In this document: one piece after another, positions 18,014 to 26,878 of the stretch | How the letters are laid out: each line of letters begins with the position of its first letter | Numbering within the stretch: position 1 is the first letter of the stretch | Assembly (NCBI GenBank): GCA_019240405.1 | Contig: JAFAYL010000013.1 | Coordinates: 186,001-250,000, forward strand | Origin: Acidobacteriaceae bacterium | GTDB taxonomy: Bacteria > Acidobacteriota > Terriglobia > Bryobacterales > Bryobacteraceae | DNA length: 64,000 bases | Reading direction: 5' to 3' | Position numbers and translations under genes: made by a program | The notes under the pieces: generated by a model | What the model was told of the DNA's origin: nothing | The model's input: the letters and a program-made list of their open reading frames with translations, nothing else | The model's database searches: none

Positions 18014-18748
18014 TTAAACCGCGAGTCCTTTGACGGTTTGAGCGTTCAGCAGCTTTTCCGCGTTCAATGCTCCGGCGGGCGTTTCTTCGTGTTTGAAAAT
18101 CGCATAGGTCGGATAAGCATTGCTTCGATATTGCTGAACGCGGTAGCCGATACTGCCCAGCTCCGATTCGGTGTACTCCGGCTTCCGCAAGCGCAGATAG
18201 ACGAAGTCGGCAGTGAGGACGTGCGGCGTCTCGAGATTCTCGTTTTCGGCCATGCAAAGCGCAACGTTGGCTTCTCTGAGCGCTGAATAAACGGCTTCGT
18301 CGAACCAGCTTGCATTCCTGAATTCAAAAACAGCCTGAATGGATTTCGGCAATAGCCGGATGAAGTTTCCGAGTGTTTCGATATCTGCTTTGAAGGAGGG
18401 CGGAAGCTGAAACAGAATCGGCCCGAGGCGGCCAGCGCTGCGGAGCGGCTCTAAAGAATCGAGAAACACGCGCGTGAATTCCTCGGCATCTTTCAACCGC
18501 AGAGAGTGCGTTATTTTCATGTGAGCCTTGGGCATAAAGAGAAAGCTGTCGGGTGTCGACGCGATCCATTTTTCGAATGTTTTTGGCGGCGCAATACGCC
18601 GGTATGTGTAATTCACCTCGACGGCATTTAAGCGGCTCGCGTAATAGGTGAGGAATTCCGAACTGGGCAATTCACGGGGATAGAACTCAGGTTTCCAGCT
18701 CGGGTATGCAAATCCTGAGGTTCCGCAATAAAGCTTCGCTTCCGGCAT
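18014..18748 (-). CDS. DUF72 family protein (YecE-like)
   Basis: A 244-residue DUF72 protein with a predicted TIM-barrel fold and unknown reaction. Diagnostic segments: YCGTSGFAYPSW at the N-terminus, LNAVEVNYTYRR, FLFMPKAHMKITH, LGPILFQLPPSF and VFEFRNASWFDEAVY. Its ATG lies three bases after the stop of the molybdopterin oxidoreductase, so it is the third gene of that operon. It meets the fucosidase gene end to end with a three-base gap. Confidence 0.88.
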   Translation of the reverse strand: MPEAKLYCGTSGFAYPSWKPEFYPRELPSSEFLTYYASRLNAVEVNYTYRRIAPPKTFEKWIASTPDSFLFMPKAHMKITHSLRLKDAEEFTRVFLDSLEPLRSAGRLGPILFQLPPSFKADIETLGNFIRLLPKSIQAVFEFRNASWFDEAVYSALREANVALCMAENENLETPHVLTADFVYLRLRKPEYTESELGSIGYRVQQYRSNAYPTYAIFKHEETPAGALNAEKLLNAQTVKGLAV

Positions 18749-18751
18749 TTC

Positions 18752-19522
18752 TCAGAGTCCTGCGAACCAGTCGTATCCCTGTTCGCCCCAATAATCAGCC
18801 GGCCTCTCGTTCGTGTACTGGATGAACCCGAGCCGCTTTATGCTCTTGATTCCATACTTGCCGGGAATTACGAGCCGAAGCGGCGCTCCGTGTTCATCGG
18901 CGAGAGGCTTTCCATCATGTTCGTACGCTAACAGTGTCTGCGGATGCATGGCGCTCTTCATATCCAGTCCGACATAATAATCTTCACCCGGAGTGGCCAT
19001 ATAGACAAAGTTCGTAAGTTTCAGGTCCGGACGAAAATATTTTCGCGTGAAATCGGAGAAGCGCGCGCCGCCCCAATAGGCAATTGCGCTCCAGCCTTCA
19101 ATACAGCAGAATCGCGTGATCATTTCGGTCTTCGGAAGCGCCTTGACATCCGCCAAGGACAAGTTGAGCTCCGAGCCGTTTTCGTCCGCGATTACTTTCA
19201 CGACCCACGGGTCGGGATCGGCGTCCTCATCCATTCCGATGTCGCCGTTCGGCTTAAGCCAGCCAACGTCGCTTCGCGAATAGGTTGGCATTAAATGCGA
19301 ATCGCTGAAATAGCTGTGGGCCAGTTGTCCGTTCATATCAAGAATCTTGCGCTCCGGCCATTGAAGTCCGTCCTCACGTTTTCTCGATCGTACCCACTTA
19401 TAGCCGCCGAATGCGCCTATCGCGGCGAGGCCTCCAACGAGGAAATCGCGCCGGGTTTTTCGACGCAGAGCGCGCTTGATTTCGTCCTCGGGCAGAACAA
19501 TCTCGGGATGCCAGCTATTCAT
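18752..19522 (-). CDS. Sulfite-oxidase-like molybdopterin oxidoreductase
   Basis: A member of the sulfite oxidase/MsrP (YedY) fold with molybdopterin. The likely ATG at 19522 overlaps the cytochrome b stop by eight bases and gives 256 residues; the longer frame to 19618 lies inside the cytochrome gene. A Tat-type signal is present (KTRRDFLVGGLAAIGAFGG). The Mo-ligand cysteine is the second Cys of RFCCIEGW (about residue 140), followed by the family pattern DMKSAMHPQTLLAYEHDGKP and PLRLVIPGKYGIKSIKRL. With the adjacent membrane cytochrome b it probably forms a periplasmic two-component redox enzyme, by analogy with MsrPQ, but its electron donor and substrate are not evident. Confidence 0.88.
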   Translation of the reverse strand: MNSWHPEIVLPEDEIKRALRRKTRRDFLVGGLAAIGAFGGYKWVRSRKREDGLQWPERKILDMNGQLAHSYFSDSHLMPTYSRSDVGWLKPNGDIGMDEDADPDPWVVKVIADENGSELNLSLADVKALPKTEMITRFCCIEGWSAIAYWGGARFSDFTRKYFRPDLKLTNFVYMATPGEDYYVGLDMKSAMHPQTLLAYEHDGKPLADEHGAPLRLVIPGKYGIKSIKRLGFIQYTNERPADYWGEQGYDWFAGL

Positions 19523-20159
19523 TCTCTTCCACCAATTCATAACCGATAACAATTCCGCGAAAGTTGTTCCAGCCGGCCCGGATGACCTGCCACACGTGCA
19601 CGACAAAGAAGAGGACATACCCGATGGTGAGGACGAAGTGAATCAGTCGCGCACCCTCGTAGCCACCGAACAGCGCGGCCAGCCAAGCAAGCTGGGCTGG
19701 TTTATAAATCGCGAGCCCGGTTAAGACAGACCCGACACCCATCACGATGATTCCGGAATAGCTGACTTGTTGAGCGGCATTGTACTTGTCTTGAGGAAGC
19801 GGCTTGTGTAAACCGAGATCATGAAGCACGACGTGCCATGCATTTCGAAACGTGGATAGCGACCGCGGAACTAACAGGCGCCATTCGCCTGAGATCAGCG
19901 TGTATGCGACATATAGGATCCCGTTGATTACAAACAGCCACATAAACACAAAGTGCAGCGCCATGCCTTCAGCAAGGCGGTGATCCATGCGAAAGACTCG
20001 GTAGACCCAGGCTGGGAAAAAATGCAGCGGCCCTATCCGATACACGTCATTCGCCCAATAGATTAATAGTCCGCTCCAGATCATTAAAAACAGAAGCGGA
20101 AAATTGATCCAATGAAACCAGCGGATCGCAGCCGGGTGCTTCAGTTTCAGTTTCTGCAT
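19515..20159 (-). CDS. Membrane cytochrome b (b561/thiosulfate-reductase-like)
   Basis: A 214-residue integral membrane di-heme cytochrome b. Four main hydrophobic helices carry candidate heme-ligand histidines: HPAAIRWFHWINF at the N-terminus, AEGMALHFVFMW, and ARLIHFVLTIGYVLFFVVHVWQV near the C-terminus. It is first in an operon with the molybdopterin oxidoreductase (eight-base overlap) and DUF72. The likely role is to carry electrons between the quinone pool and the Tat-exported molybdoenzyme. Confidence 0.88.
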   Translation of the reverse strand: MQKLKLKHPAAIRWFHWINFPLLFLMIWSGLLIYWANDVYRIGPLHFFPAWVYRVFRMDHRLAEGMALHFVFMWLFVINGILYVAYTLISGEWRLLVPRSLSTFRNAWHVVLHDLGLHKPLPQDKYNAAQQVSYSGIIVMGVGSVLTGLAIYKPAQLAWLAALFGGYEGARLIHFVLTIGYVLFFVVHVWQVIRAGWNNFRGIVIGYELVEENE

Positions 20160-20230
20160 TCGGTTTCGTTGGCCGCGATGAGGACCAATGAGTGCCAGCT
20201 AAATAAAAGGTTATCCTTATTTGGTCAGAT

Positions 20231-21463
20231 ATGCAGCAACCCGCCCCCACGACCTCCGAGCCTCTCACATTTTTGTGTTTGGCAAGCTACGAAAAAGGAT
20301 ACGCATTTTTGGAGCAAGCCAAGCGGCAAGGATGCAGGGTTTTTCTCTTAGCATCCTTCAGCCTTCAGCACACCGCCAAATGGCCGGAAGGTCTCGATGA
20401 GATTTTCTATATGCCCGACAAGGAGCACGAGTGGAACCTGCGTGACATGCTTCTCGCGGTGAGTCACCTCTGCCGGACGAGACAGATTGACCGGATTGTT
20501 CCGCTCGATGACTTCGACCTCGAGAAAGCTTCTTATCTGCGCGAGCACCTTCGCCTTCCCGGTTTAGGCGAAACTGCAACGCGTTATTTTCGGGACAAGC
20601 TTGCGATGCGCATGCGTGCGGCGGAGCAGGGGATTCCTGTTCCAGAATTTACTCCGATCTTTAACTACGAGAGAATCACGCGCTACGTTGACACGGTGCC
20701 TCCTCCCTGGCTGCTGAAACCCAGGCTTATGGCCGGAGCGATCGGTATCAAGAAATTTCATCATCGACAGGAAGTCTGGGACAGGATTCACAGCATCGGT
20801 GATGAGCAGTCTTTCTTTGTTCTCGAGCGCTTTGTGCCCGGCGATATCTTTCACGTCGACTCCATCTGGTTCCGGGGCGAGATGGTCTACGCCGTTGCGA
20901 GCGCATATGGGACCCCTCCGCTCGATGTAACGCACAGCGGGGGTATCTTTACAACCAAGATTCTGGAGCGTGGCTCGAAAGACGGCGATGCGCTGAAGGA
21001 ACTGAATCGCCGCGTTCTGTCGGCTTTCTGTCTCACAGACGGGGTGTCGCACACGGAGTTCATTCGCGCTCACGAAGACGGCACCTTCTACTTTTTGGAA
21101 ACATCGGCTCGCGTTGGAGGCGCGCATATTTCGGATCTGATCCAGGCCGCGACCGGAATTAATATGTGGGCTGAATGGGCGAAGGTAGAGCTTGCCGCAG
21201 CCTCGAATTCGAGCTACACGCCACCCGAACCGGATGACGCATATGCGGGATTGCTGGTGTCGCTTGCGCGGCAAGAGTGGCCGGATACGTCCAGTTTCCA
21301 TGAGCCTGAGCTTGTATGGCGAATGAGCAAGCGGCACCATGTCGGGTTTATTGTGAAGTCGCCCGATTACAAGCGCGTGGGCGAATTGCTGAACGCATAT
21401 TCCGAGCGCGTGCGGCGCGAGTATCACGCCTCGGCTCCCGCTCGGGAGAGGGTCCGCGAATAG
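20231..21463 (+). CDS. ATP-grasp domain ligase, function unknown
   Basis: A 410-residue ATP-grasp protein. The N-terminal part (residues 12-115) is a Rossmann-like pre-grasp region (LTFLCLASYEKGYAFLEQAK; RIVPLDDFDLEKA). The grasp core follows: RDKLAMRMRAAEQGIPVPEF, WLLKPRLMAGAIGIKKF, FFVLERFVPGDIFHVDSIWF, and the metal site FLETSARVGGAHISDLI, with TEFIRAHEDGTFYFLE upstream. Such stand-alone enzymes join a carboxylate to an amine or thiol at the cost of ATP. The gene diverges from the cytochrome b gene across 71 bases and is followed by a polysaccharide deacetylase; no biosynthetic partner defines its substrate. Confidence 0.85.
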   Translation: MQQPAPTTSEPLTFLCLASYEKGYAFLEQAKRQGCRVFLLASFSLQHTAKWPEGLDEIFYMPDKEHEWNLRDMLLAVSHLCRTRQIDRIVPLDDFDLEKASYLREHLRLPGLGETATRYFRDKLAMRMRAAEQGIPVPEFTPIFNYERITRYVDTVPPPWLLKPRLMAGAIGIKKFHHRQEVWDRIHSIGDEQSFFVLERFVPGDIFHVDSIWFRGEMVYAVASAYGTPPLDVTHSGGIFTTKILERGSKDGDALKELNRRVLSAFCLTDGVSHTEFIRAHEDGTFYFLETSARVGGAHISDLIQAATGINMWAEWAKVELAAASNSSYTPPEPDDAYAGLLVSLARQEWPDTSSFHEPELVWRMSKRHHVGFIVKSPDYKRVGELLNAYSERVRREYHASAPARERVRE

Positions 21464-21506
21464 AATTGACGCGCCGTGCCGTTTTGCGCGTGCTAGTCTG
21501 AGGGCG

Positions 21507-22217
21507 ATGCGACCTCTTGCGGCAGCCGGTGTCGCAGGCGCGGCAGTGCTCGGTGGGGTTTCTGCCACGCTCGCCTATGGCAGCGTCTCCAGATCCTCGC
21601 AGCTCTTCGGGCCTTCTGTTTATCGCGGACCAGGAGTTAGGCGCTCAATAGCATTGACGTTTGATGACGGGCCGAGCGAAGGAACGTTGCCGCTGCTTGA
21701 TTATCTAGCGAAGCATGAGATTAAAGCCACGTTTTTTCAGTGCGGAATGAACGTGCGGCGTTTGCCTGAGATCGCCGGGCAAGTCGCTGCTGCGGGCCAT
21801 CAGATCGGAAATCACACTTATTCGCATCCGAAGCTACCTTTTAAATCGGCCACGCTGATTGACGAGGAATTTACAAGAGCGCAGCACATCATCCAATCGG
21901 AAACCGGCGTCGCGCCCATGCTTTTACGCCCGCCTTACGGGCTCCGCTGGTTCGGAATGCAAGCCATGCAGGCGAAATTGGGATTGTTGAGCGTGATCTG
22001 GACAGTAATTGGTTACGACTGGCAATGGCCGGCAGATCGAATCGCGGCGCACGTGCTCAGGCATGCATCGCCGGGGGGAATCGTCTGCTTGCATGATGGG
22101 CGAACGGTGGAGCCGAATCCGGACATCCGGCCGATGTTGGACGCGATCCAGGAAATTGTGCCCAGGTTGAAGGACAGCGGGTACGCGTTTGAGACCGTGA
22201 GCGACATCTTGGGATAG
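21507..22217 (+). CDS. Polysaccharide deacetylase (NodB domain)
   Basis: A 236-residue CE4 deacetylase with an N-terminal membrane anchor or signal (residues 1-25). All NodB motifs are intact: TFDDGP at 51-56 (D53 base, D54 metal), GNHTYSHP with H103 and H107 as metal ligands, RPPYG starting at R141, and LHDG with H196. It would remove N- or O-acetyl groups from peptidoglycan, chitin-like or exopolysaccharide substrates in the envelope. It lies 43 bases behind the ATP-grasp gene. Confidence 0.92.
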   Translation: MRPLAAAGVAGAAVLGGVSATLAYGSVSRSSQLFGPSVYRGPGVRRSIALTFDDGPSEGTLPLLDYLAKHEIKATFFQCGMNVRRLPEIAGQVAAAGHQIGNHTYSHPKLPFKSATLIDEEFTRAQHIIQSETGVAPMLLRPPYGLRWFGMQAMQAKLGLLSVIWTVIGYDWQWPADRIAAHVLRHASPGGIVCLHDGRTVEPNPDIRPMLDAIQEIVPRLKDSGYAFETVSDILG

Positions 22218-22278
22218 CCGTGGATTTGAAGATCTGATCAAGCTTGCTAACGCGCGCCGCTCGGTTTCGGAATAAGCC

Positions 22279-22857
22279 CTACTGGCTGGCTCCGCTGCCT
22301 TTGTGCGCCAACCGGCTGCAAGCCTCACCCGCGCCCAGGGTTGCGATAGCGTCCTTGCCAGCTTCGATGTAACTGATTCGGCCTTCTTTGTCGACCACGA
22401 ATGTGACGCGATTCGCAACGCCATAGTCAGGGATAAAAACGCCGTAATCCTGGGCGACTTTGCGAGTTGTGAAATCGCTTAAGAGCGGGAACGAGAGGCC
22501 GAGCTTATCCGCGAACGCCTTCTGCGAAGGCGTATTATCTTCGCTGATTCCGAATACTGCCGCATCGGTTCCCTTGAACTTATCTATTCCGAGCTGATAC
22601 GTTTGCATTTCCTTGGTGCAGCCGCCCGTGAATGCCGCCGGAAAAAAAGCGAGCACTACGGTCTGCTTTCCGCGAAACGAGGAAAGCGTAACCTTATCGC
22701 CGACCGTCGATGGCAGCGTGAAGTCGGGCGCCATGTCTCCGACTTTCAATTTGGTTGAGGGCGGTTCATTCCCCGATTTTCCAGCTTGGCCAAGCGTCCG
22801 TGCGAATAGGCTTACACCTGCAATAGCCGTGAGTAGAACAATAGTGAATCGCTTCAT
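22279..22857 (-). CDS. Exported peroxiredoxin (AhpC/TSA, Bcp-like)
   Basis: A 192-residue thiol peroxidase with a signal peptide (residues 1-23). The active-site motif PAAFTGGC places the peroxidatic cysteine at C80; VGDMAPDFTLPS and FGISEDNTPSQKAFADKLGLSFPLLSD match the family. The only other cysteine of the mature protein, C180, is near the C-terminus, so it works either as a 1-Cys enzyme or with an atypical resolving Cys. It would detoxify peroxides in the periplasm and needs an external reductant. Confidence 0.9.
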   Translation of the reverse strand: MKRFTIVLLTAIAGVSLFARTLGQAGKSGNEPPSTKLKVGDMAPDFTLPSTVGDKVTLSSFRGKQTVVLAFFPAAFTGGCTKEMQTYQLGIDKFKGTDAAVFGISEDNTPSQKAFADKLGLSFPLLSDFTTRKVAQDYGVFIPDYGVANRVTFVVDKEGRISYIEAGKDAIATLGAGEACSRLAHKGSGASQ

Positions 22858-22891
22858 GATTTCCTCGCTACGAGTCGAACGGATTTGATAC

Positions 22892-24388
22892 TCAACGCAA
22901 CTCTATCACCGCTAGTCCCTGCCGGGCAATCGTGATCGGACCGCCGATGGCATGTTCTTGCGGCGAATCTAATTCGGAGGATTTGATGATTTGTGCAAAC
23001 TGAGCCTGTGTCGGAGTGGGCGGGCCCCCGGCCGCCTGCCAACCCTTCAGAGCTGAACCGTGATCCGGGTCGAGGAACTGCATGGTGCAGTGTGTGGCGC
23101 CGCTTCCTTTGACTTCGAGCCGAAATGTTTTCGGCCCCACATCCTCTCTTGGCTCCGCGTAATTCCACAACGCGATGACAAATGTGCCATCGCCGCGTTT
23201 GGTGACCAAGGCGTTTTCCGAGTTGGTCTCAAGGCGAGTATCGCCAAGGTGGTGCAGCAGTTCAAAGGCTCGAAACGTCGCCTTCGGTATGCCGCCTTCG
23301 GCGACCAATCCGTACCCCCCATAAAACGGGGTTTTGATCACGCCCTGTTCCTCGAACACATCGGAAAAGGTCCAATACGACATCATGTTCGCAAGCCCAT
23401 CGCATTCGCGAATGTTGTTCGCGAGCCATGGCCCCATAAACGCGCTATCTGTCACCTCTTGCTGGGTCATATAGCTCGCGTTGTATTCAGACCAAATGAT
23501 CGGTGTATCCGGCGCGGCGGATGACTTCACCTGGTCGTAAACTTTTTTTGCGGCGCGCGCTACCATGTCGCGGCGAGCGATCGGAACCTTGTTTCCGAAC
23601 ACGTCCTGCGATGTATCGTTTCCGTAAACGTGCGTTGAAACGAAATCGAACGGGATCTGATTTTGCGTGCAGTGCGCGATGAATTTATCGACCCATGCCG
23701 CTTGCGCTGTCGCGGGGCCTCCGACCCGGATCTTCGGATCGACGCTTTTTACCGCTTTCGCCGTGACATCGTAGAGCTGGAAATATGTGGCCTGTTGCGG
23801 GATTCCATTCCAGAAGTCAATGTTCGGTTCGTTCCAAACTTCGAAATACCACTGCTCCACTTCATCGTTGCCATAGCGATCGACAAGGTGTTTTGTAAAA
23901 GCCTCAATCAGGGCAGCCCACTTCGCGGGGTCCTTCGGCGGCGACGGAAGCGGCTTGTACCAGAACGCATGCGGTTTCAAATTTGCGGCCAGCTTGCGCG
24001 GCATGAAACTGAGCTCCACGAAAGGCTTAACGCCACTTTCAAGAAGCCCGTCGTAAATTTGATCGACATACGAGAAGTTGTAAATCGGTTTACCCTGCGC
24101 GTCTTCGTCATACACGCCGACCTCGTCATGAAAGATTGCGTGGAAGCGAACGTATTTGAAACCGGTAATTTCCTTGACTGTTTTGAGGTCGCGCCGGTAG
24201 CTCTCTCGAAGGCTCAGGATGGCTCGCCCAGAGCCGAACATCTGCTCCCAGATATGCGGGAAGGGATGCGCAGGAGCGTTCGCATCTACAGAAATGGTCT
24301 CCACCTGACTACTAGCTTGATCTGTTTTAGCGGATCCGGATGCAATGAAGCTTACACTTAAACTCGCAAGGATACAGAGCCGTTTCAC
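22892..24388 (-). CDS. Glycoside hydrolase family 39 (beta-xylosidase-like)
   Basis: A GH39 clan-A retaining glycosidase. The frame extends to 24445, but a GTG at 24388 begins a normal signal peptide (KRLCILASLSVSFIASGSA) and frees the divergent promoter region, giving 498 residues. The acid/base is E187 in YFEVWNEPNIDF; the nucleophile is E301 in PIIWSEYNASY. The barrel also shows YVRFHAIFHDEVGVYDED, VELSFMPRKLA and ANMMSYWTFSDVFEEQG. A C-terminal beta-sandwich follows from about residue 400. Substrates of the family include xylosides and iduronides; exported location suggests hemicellulose-derived material. Confidence 0.9.
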   Translation of the reverse strand: MKRLCILASLSVSFIASGSAKTDQASSQVETISVDANAPAHPFPHIWEQMFGSGRAILSLRESYRRDLKTVKEITGFKYVRFHAIFHDEVGVYDEDAQGKPIYNFSYVDQIYDGLLESGVKPFVELSFMPRKLAANLKPHAFWYKPLPSPPKDPAKWAALIEAFTKHLVDRYGNDEVEQWYFEVWNEPNIDFWNGIPQQATYFQLYDVTAKAVKSVDPKIRVGGPATAQAAWVDKFIAHCTQNQIPFDFVSTHVYGNDTSQDVFGNKVPIARRDMVARAAKKVYDQVKSSAAPDTPIIWSEYNASYMTQQEVTDSAFMGPWLANNIRECDGLANMMSYWTFSDVFEEQGVIKTPFYGGYGLVAEGGIPKATFRAFELLHHLGDTRLETNSENALVTKRGDGTFVIALWNYAEPREDVGPKTFRLEVKGSGATHCTMQFLDPDHGSALKGWQAAGGPPTPTQAQFAQIIKSSELDSPQEHAIGGPITIARQGLAVIELR

Positions 24389-24462
24389 GCCTGTTAGAGA
24401 ACGAAAAAGCCGTCCGCGTTGCTTGGTACCATAGCAATGTCCCATTGGAAGAGGTATTGAGG

Positions 24463-24936
24463 ATGCGCAAGTGCGTGCTTTTTGCGATGGTCATGGCCGG
24501 GGCTTTCGCGGCTGTAAATGGCGCTCAGAGCCAGGATCCCAACCCTGCCGCCCACGGGCCCGTTTTTCTGGATAATCACAGACCGCCTAAAAAAGGGAAA
24601 GCACCCACAACTCGTTCTGTGAAAGGGAAGGTTGTCGATCAGTCGGGCCAACCGCTCGAAGGCGCACTCGTGACCCTCACCGATACCAAGGCCAACGAGA
24701 AGCGAACCTTCATTACCAAGCAGGACGGCCGGTATAATTTCGACGATCTGAGCTTCACGATAGATTATCAGCTTCAAGCCCGATATAAGGATGCGAACAG
24801 CGAGCCCAGGAAGCTGAGCCAGTATGACCGAACGCCGGATATAGTGCGGATTCTCGATATAATTCCTTCCTCAAGTCCCTCGGCTCAGACCTCCGAGGCG
24901 CAAGCCAAAAAGGTAGAGACCGAACCCAAAAAGTAG
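24463..24936 (+). CDS. Small secreted protein with carboxypeptidase-regulatory-like domain
   Basis: From the ATG at 24463 the product has 157 residues: a signal peptide (MRKCVLFAMVMAGAFAAVNG), a Pro/Lys-rich linker, then one carboxypeptidase-regulatory-like beta-sandwich (VKGKVVDQSGQPLEGALVTL to GRYNFDDLSFTIDYQLQARY), and an Ala/Ser/Lys-rich tail. This is the same fold that forms the N-terminus of the TonB receptors in this window, but here it stands alone. It diverges from the GH39 gene with about 74 bases between starts and meets the uronate-isomerase-like gene directly at its 3' end. Function unknown. Confidence 0.8.
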   Translation: MRKCVLFAMVMAGAFAAVNGAQSQDPNPAAHGPVFLDNHRPPKKGKAPTTRSVKGKVVDQSGQPLEGALVTLTDTKANEKRTFITKQDGRYNFDDLSFTIDYQLQARYKDANSEPRKLSQYDRTPDIVRILDIIPSSSPSAQTSEAQAKKVETEPKK

Positions 24937-26214
24937 CTAAGCTGGCAGTCGGGCGAAATTCCGGAAATTCTCTTGAAACAATCGCTTCACGTCGCGACGG
25001 ATCTGATCTGTTGTAACGCGCCAGCCATCCCGCGCGAGCGCGTCATAGGAGTCGGTTAGAGCAGCGGAGATCGTGTGCCTCGCGTGGTTCCATTTATAAA
25101 TGATTTGGTCGAGCACTCGCGCGTCCGAGTGCTGCGGTATGAAAGTGGCGCCGAGCATCTCCAATCTCTCGGTTGTAATCTCGCGAACGATCGAGGGATT
25201 ATTCAGGAACCACCAGCATCCGAACGGCATCAGGTTTGAAAATTTGCGCGCCGCTACGCACAGCTCGTGCTGGTTTTCGCGTGAAAGCATGCTTACAAGA
25301 AAGCGGTTCTCAGGATTTTCAAGGCAGATGCGTTCCACGGAGGTGATATCTGCGTAGCCGACTGCGTCGCCTGCATCTCTGAGCGCGGGGTTCACCCCTC
25401 TGCGCGCACCGATCATCATTGAGAATGGCAGTTTGTGCTCACGCGCCGTGGGTAGAAGAGCTTCCTTCAAGAGAAACCCTTCAATGGAATCCTCGGGGTA
25501 CACGAAATCCGGCGGCAGCGAGACAGCCATGTACACGGGCTTCATGCGCTCGATCCAGCCGTCAAGAAAACTTCGTATGCTTGTGACGTCTTCGTCGCGA
25601 AGAGTTGTTTGAGCAGCGTAGCGGCGATTGGTAACACGCCCGCTCAACACGTCTTGCGCACGCTCCCAATCGCGCAGCAGCGGATCCAAACGCAGGGCCG
25701 GATGTAATGCCGGATGACGCGCCGCGCTCGATTCCCAATATTTTGCTTCCTGTTCGTCAAAAATGTCGTTCGTCATCACCATATCGCTGACGCGCGCCAA
25801 TTTCATCGCCTTTTCGATATGAGCGTTCCCCTGCAAATCTGAGAAAAACTCCCGAGCTTCTTTCAACGTGGGGGCGGAAGGATCGAGGCCGTAGGCAGTC
25901 AAGACGCAAACGACACCACGACATGCCTCAGACACAGGCGTGTTGCGAACAAACAGCGTGTCCCAAATGAGATCTGCCTGCCTGGGTTTGTCCATATCCC
26001 AAAAGGAATCGACCGCAACGTGTGAGGACCGAAAGAGCTCAGCGATCAAATAGTGATAAGTCAACAAATCGTCGATACCGGCCGAAAAGAGAGTCTTGAA
26101 ACTCGGCGGGTATTGATGTGTGTGAACGTCGAATACGTAAGTATCGTCGACGATCCGTTCCACCTCAGCCGCGAGCTCAGCCGATTGAATCGGAAGATCC
26201 GCGGTTTCCGGCAT
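24937..26214 (-). CDS. Uronate-isomerase-like (UxaC-family) TIM-barrel protein
   Basis: A 425-residue protein of the amidohydrolase superfamily resembling glucuronate/uronate isomerase. It shows the N-terminal metal motif FDVHTHQYPP, a barrel strand MMIGARRGVNP, and near the C-terminus MPFGCWWFLNNPS with TERLEMLGATFIPQHSDARV and YKWNHARH, a pattern I associate with UxaC relatives. It is shorter than typical UxaC (about 470 residues), so it may be a divergent paralogue with another substrate. Its ATG overlaps the msrA stop (TGATG), so the two are translationally coupled. Confidence 0.72.
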   Translation of the reverse strand: MPETADLPIQSAELAAEVERIVDDTYVFDVHTHQYPPSFKTLFSAGIDDLLTYHYLIAELFRSSHVAVDSFWDMDKPRQADLIWDTLFVRNTPVSEACRGVVCVLTAYGLDPSAPTLKEAREFFSDLQGNAHIEKAMKLARVSDMVMTNDIFDEQEAKYWESSAARHPALHPALRLDPLLRDWERAQDVLSGRVTNRRYAAQTTLRDEDVTSIRSFLDGWIERMKPVYMAVSLPPDFVYPEDSIEGFLLKEALLPTAREHKLPFSMMIGARRGVNPALRDAGDAVGYADITSVERICLENPENRFLVSMLSRENQHELCVAARKFSNLMPFGCWWFLNNPSIVREITTERLEMLGATFIPQHSDARVLDQIIYKWNHARHTISAALTDSYDALARDGWRVTTDQIRRDVKRLFQENFRNFARLPA

Positions 26215-26873
26215 CAGCGCTTGCAGAGCTGCGGGTACTGCTTTTTCAACTGTTCTAGCTTGGGAAGATCGTTGTACACGATATACGGATTATTTGGATT
26301 GCGATCTAAATAGTGCTGGTGATAACTCTCAGCGGCGTAAAAGCCGTGGAACGGAACTACTTGTGTAGCGACGGGCCGCGAAAATATTTTTGCCTCATTC
26401 AACTGCGAAATGTAAGCTTCGGCCACCCGCTTCTGATCGTCATTCATGTAGAAGATTGTTGAGCGATATTGCGTGCCTTCATCCGGCCCTTGGCGGTTTA
26501 ACTCAGTCGGATCGTGAGCCACCGAAAAGTACACCTTCAGCAACTGCCCATAAGTGATTTGCGCCGGATCGTATGTGATCTCGACGGACTCGGCGTGACC
26601 TGTTCGGCCAGTGCTGACGGTTTCATAATGCGCGGTTGACTTGTCGCCGCCTGCGAAACCGGCTACTATTTTCTTAACGCCTTTCAATCGCTCGAAAACC
26701 GCCTCGACGCCCCAGAAGCATCCGCCCGCCAAAACGGCCTTTTGGTCTTTTTGCGTTGTCGATGCCGGAATATCGATGGCCGCGTCGGGGAAATCAACTT
26801 TCTGCCGGGCACTCGTAGAAAGTCCTAGGATCAAGAGTGCGAGCGCACTGTAAAGGATGAATTGTTTTCTCAT
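26214..26873 (-). CDS. msrA: Exported peptide methionine sulfoxide reductase A
   Basis: MsrA reduces methionine-S-sulfoxide. From the ATG at 26873 (five bases after the PIG-L stop) it has 219 residues, with a signal peptide (FILYSALALLILGLSTSA), so it acts outside the cytoplasm. The catalytic motif GGCFWG is followed by VAGFAGGDKSTAHYETVSTG, HAESVEITYDP, the conserved GPDEGTQYRSTIFY and YHQHYLDRNPNNPY. A C-terminal Cys in QLCKR may serve as a resolving residue. It is coupled to the downstream isomerase-like gene by TGATG. Confidence 0.93.
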   Translation of the reverse strand: MRKQFILYSALALLILGLSTSARQKVDFPDAAIDIPASTTQKDQKAVLAGGCFWGVEAVFERLKGVKKIVAGFAGGDKSTAHYETVSTGRTGHAESVEITYDPAQITYGQLLKVYFSVAHDPTELNRQGPDEGTQYRSTIFYMNDDQKRVAEAYISQLNEAKIFSRPVATQVVPFHGFYAAESYHQHYLDRNPNNPYIVYNDLPKLEQLKKQYPQLCKR

Positions 26874-26878
26874 TGGGC

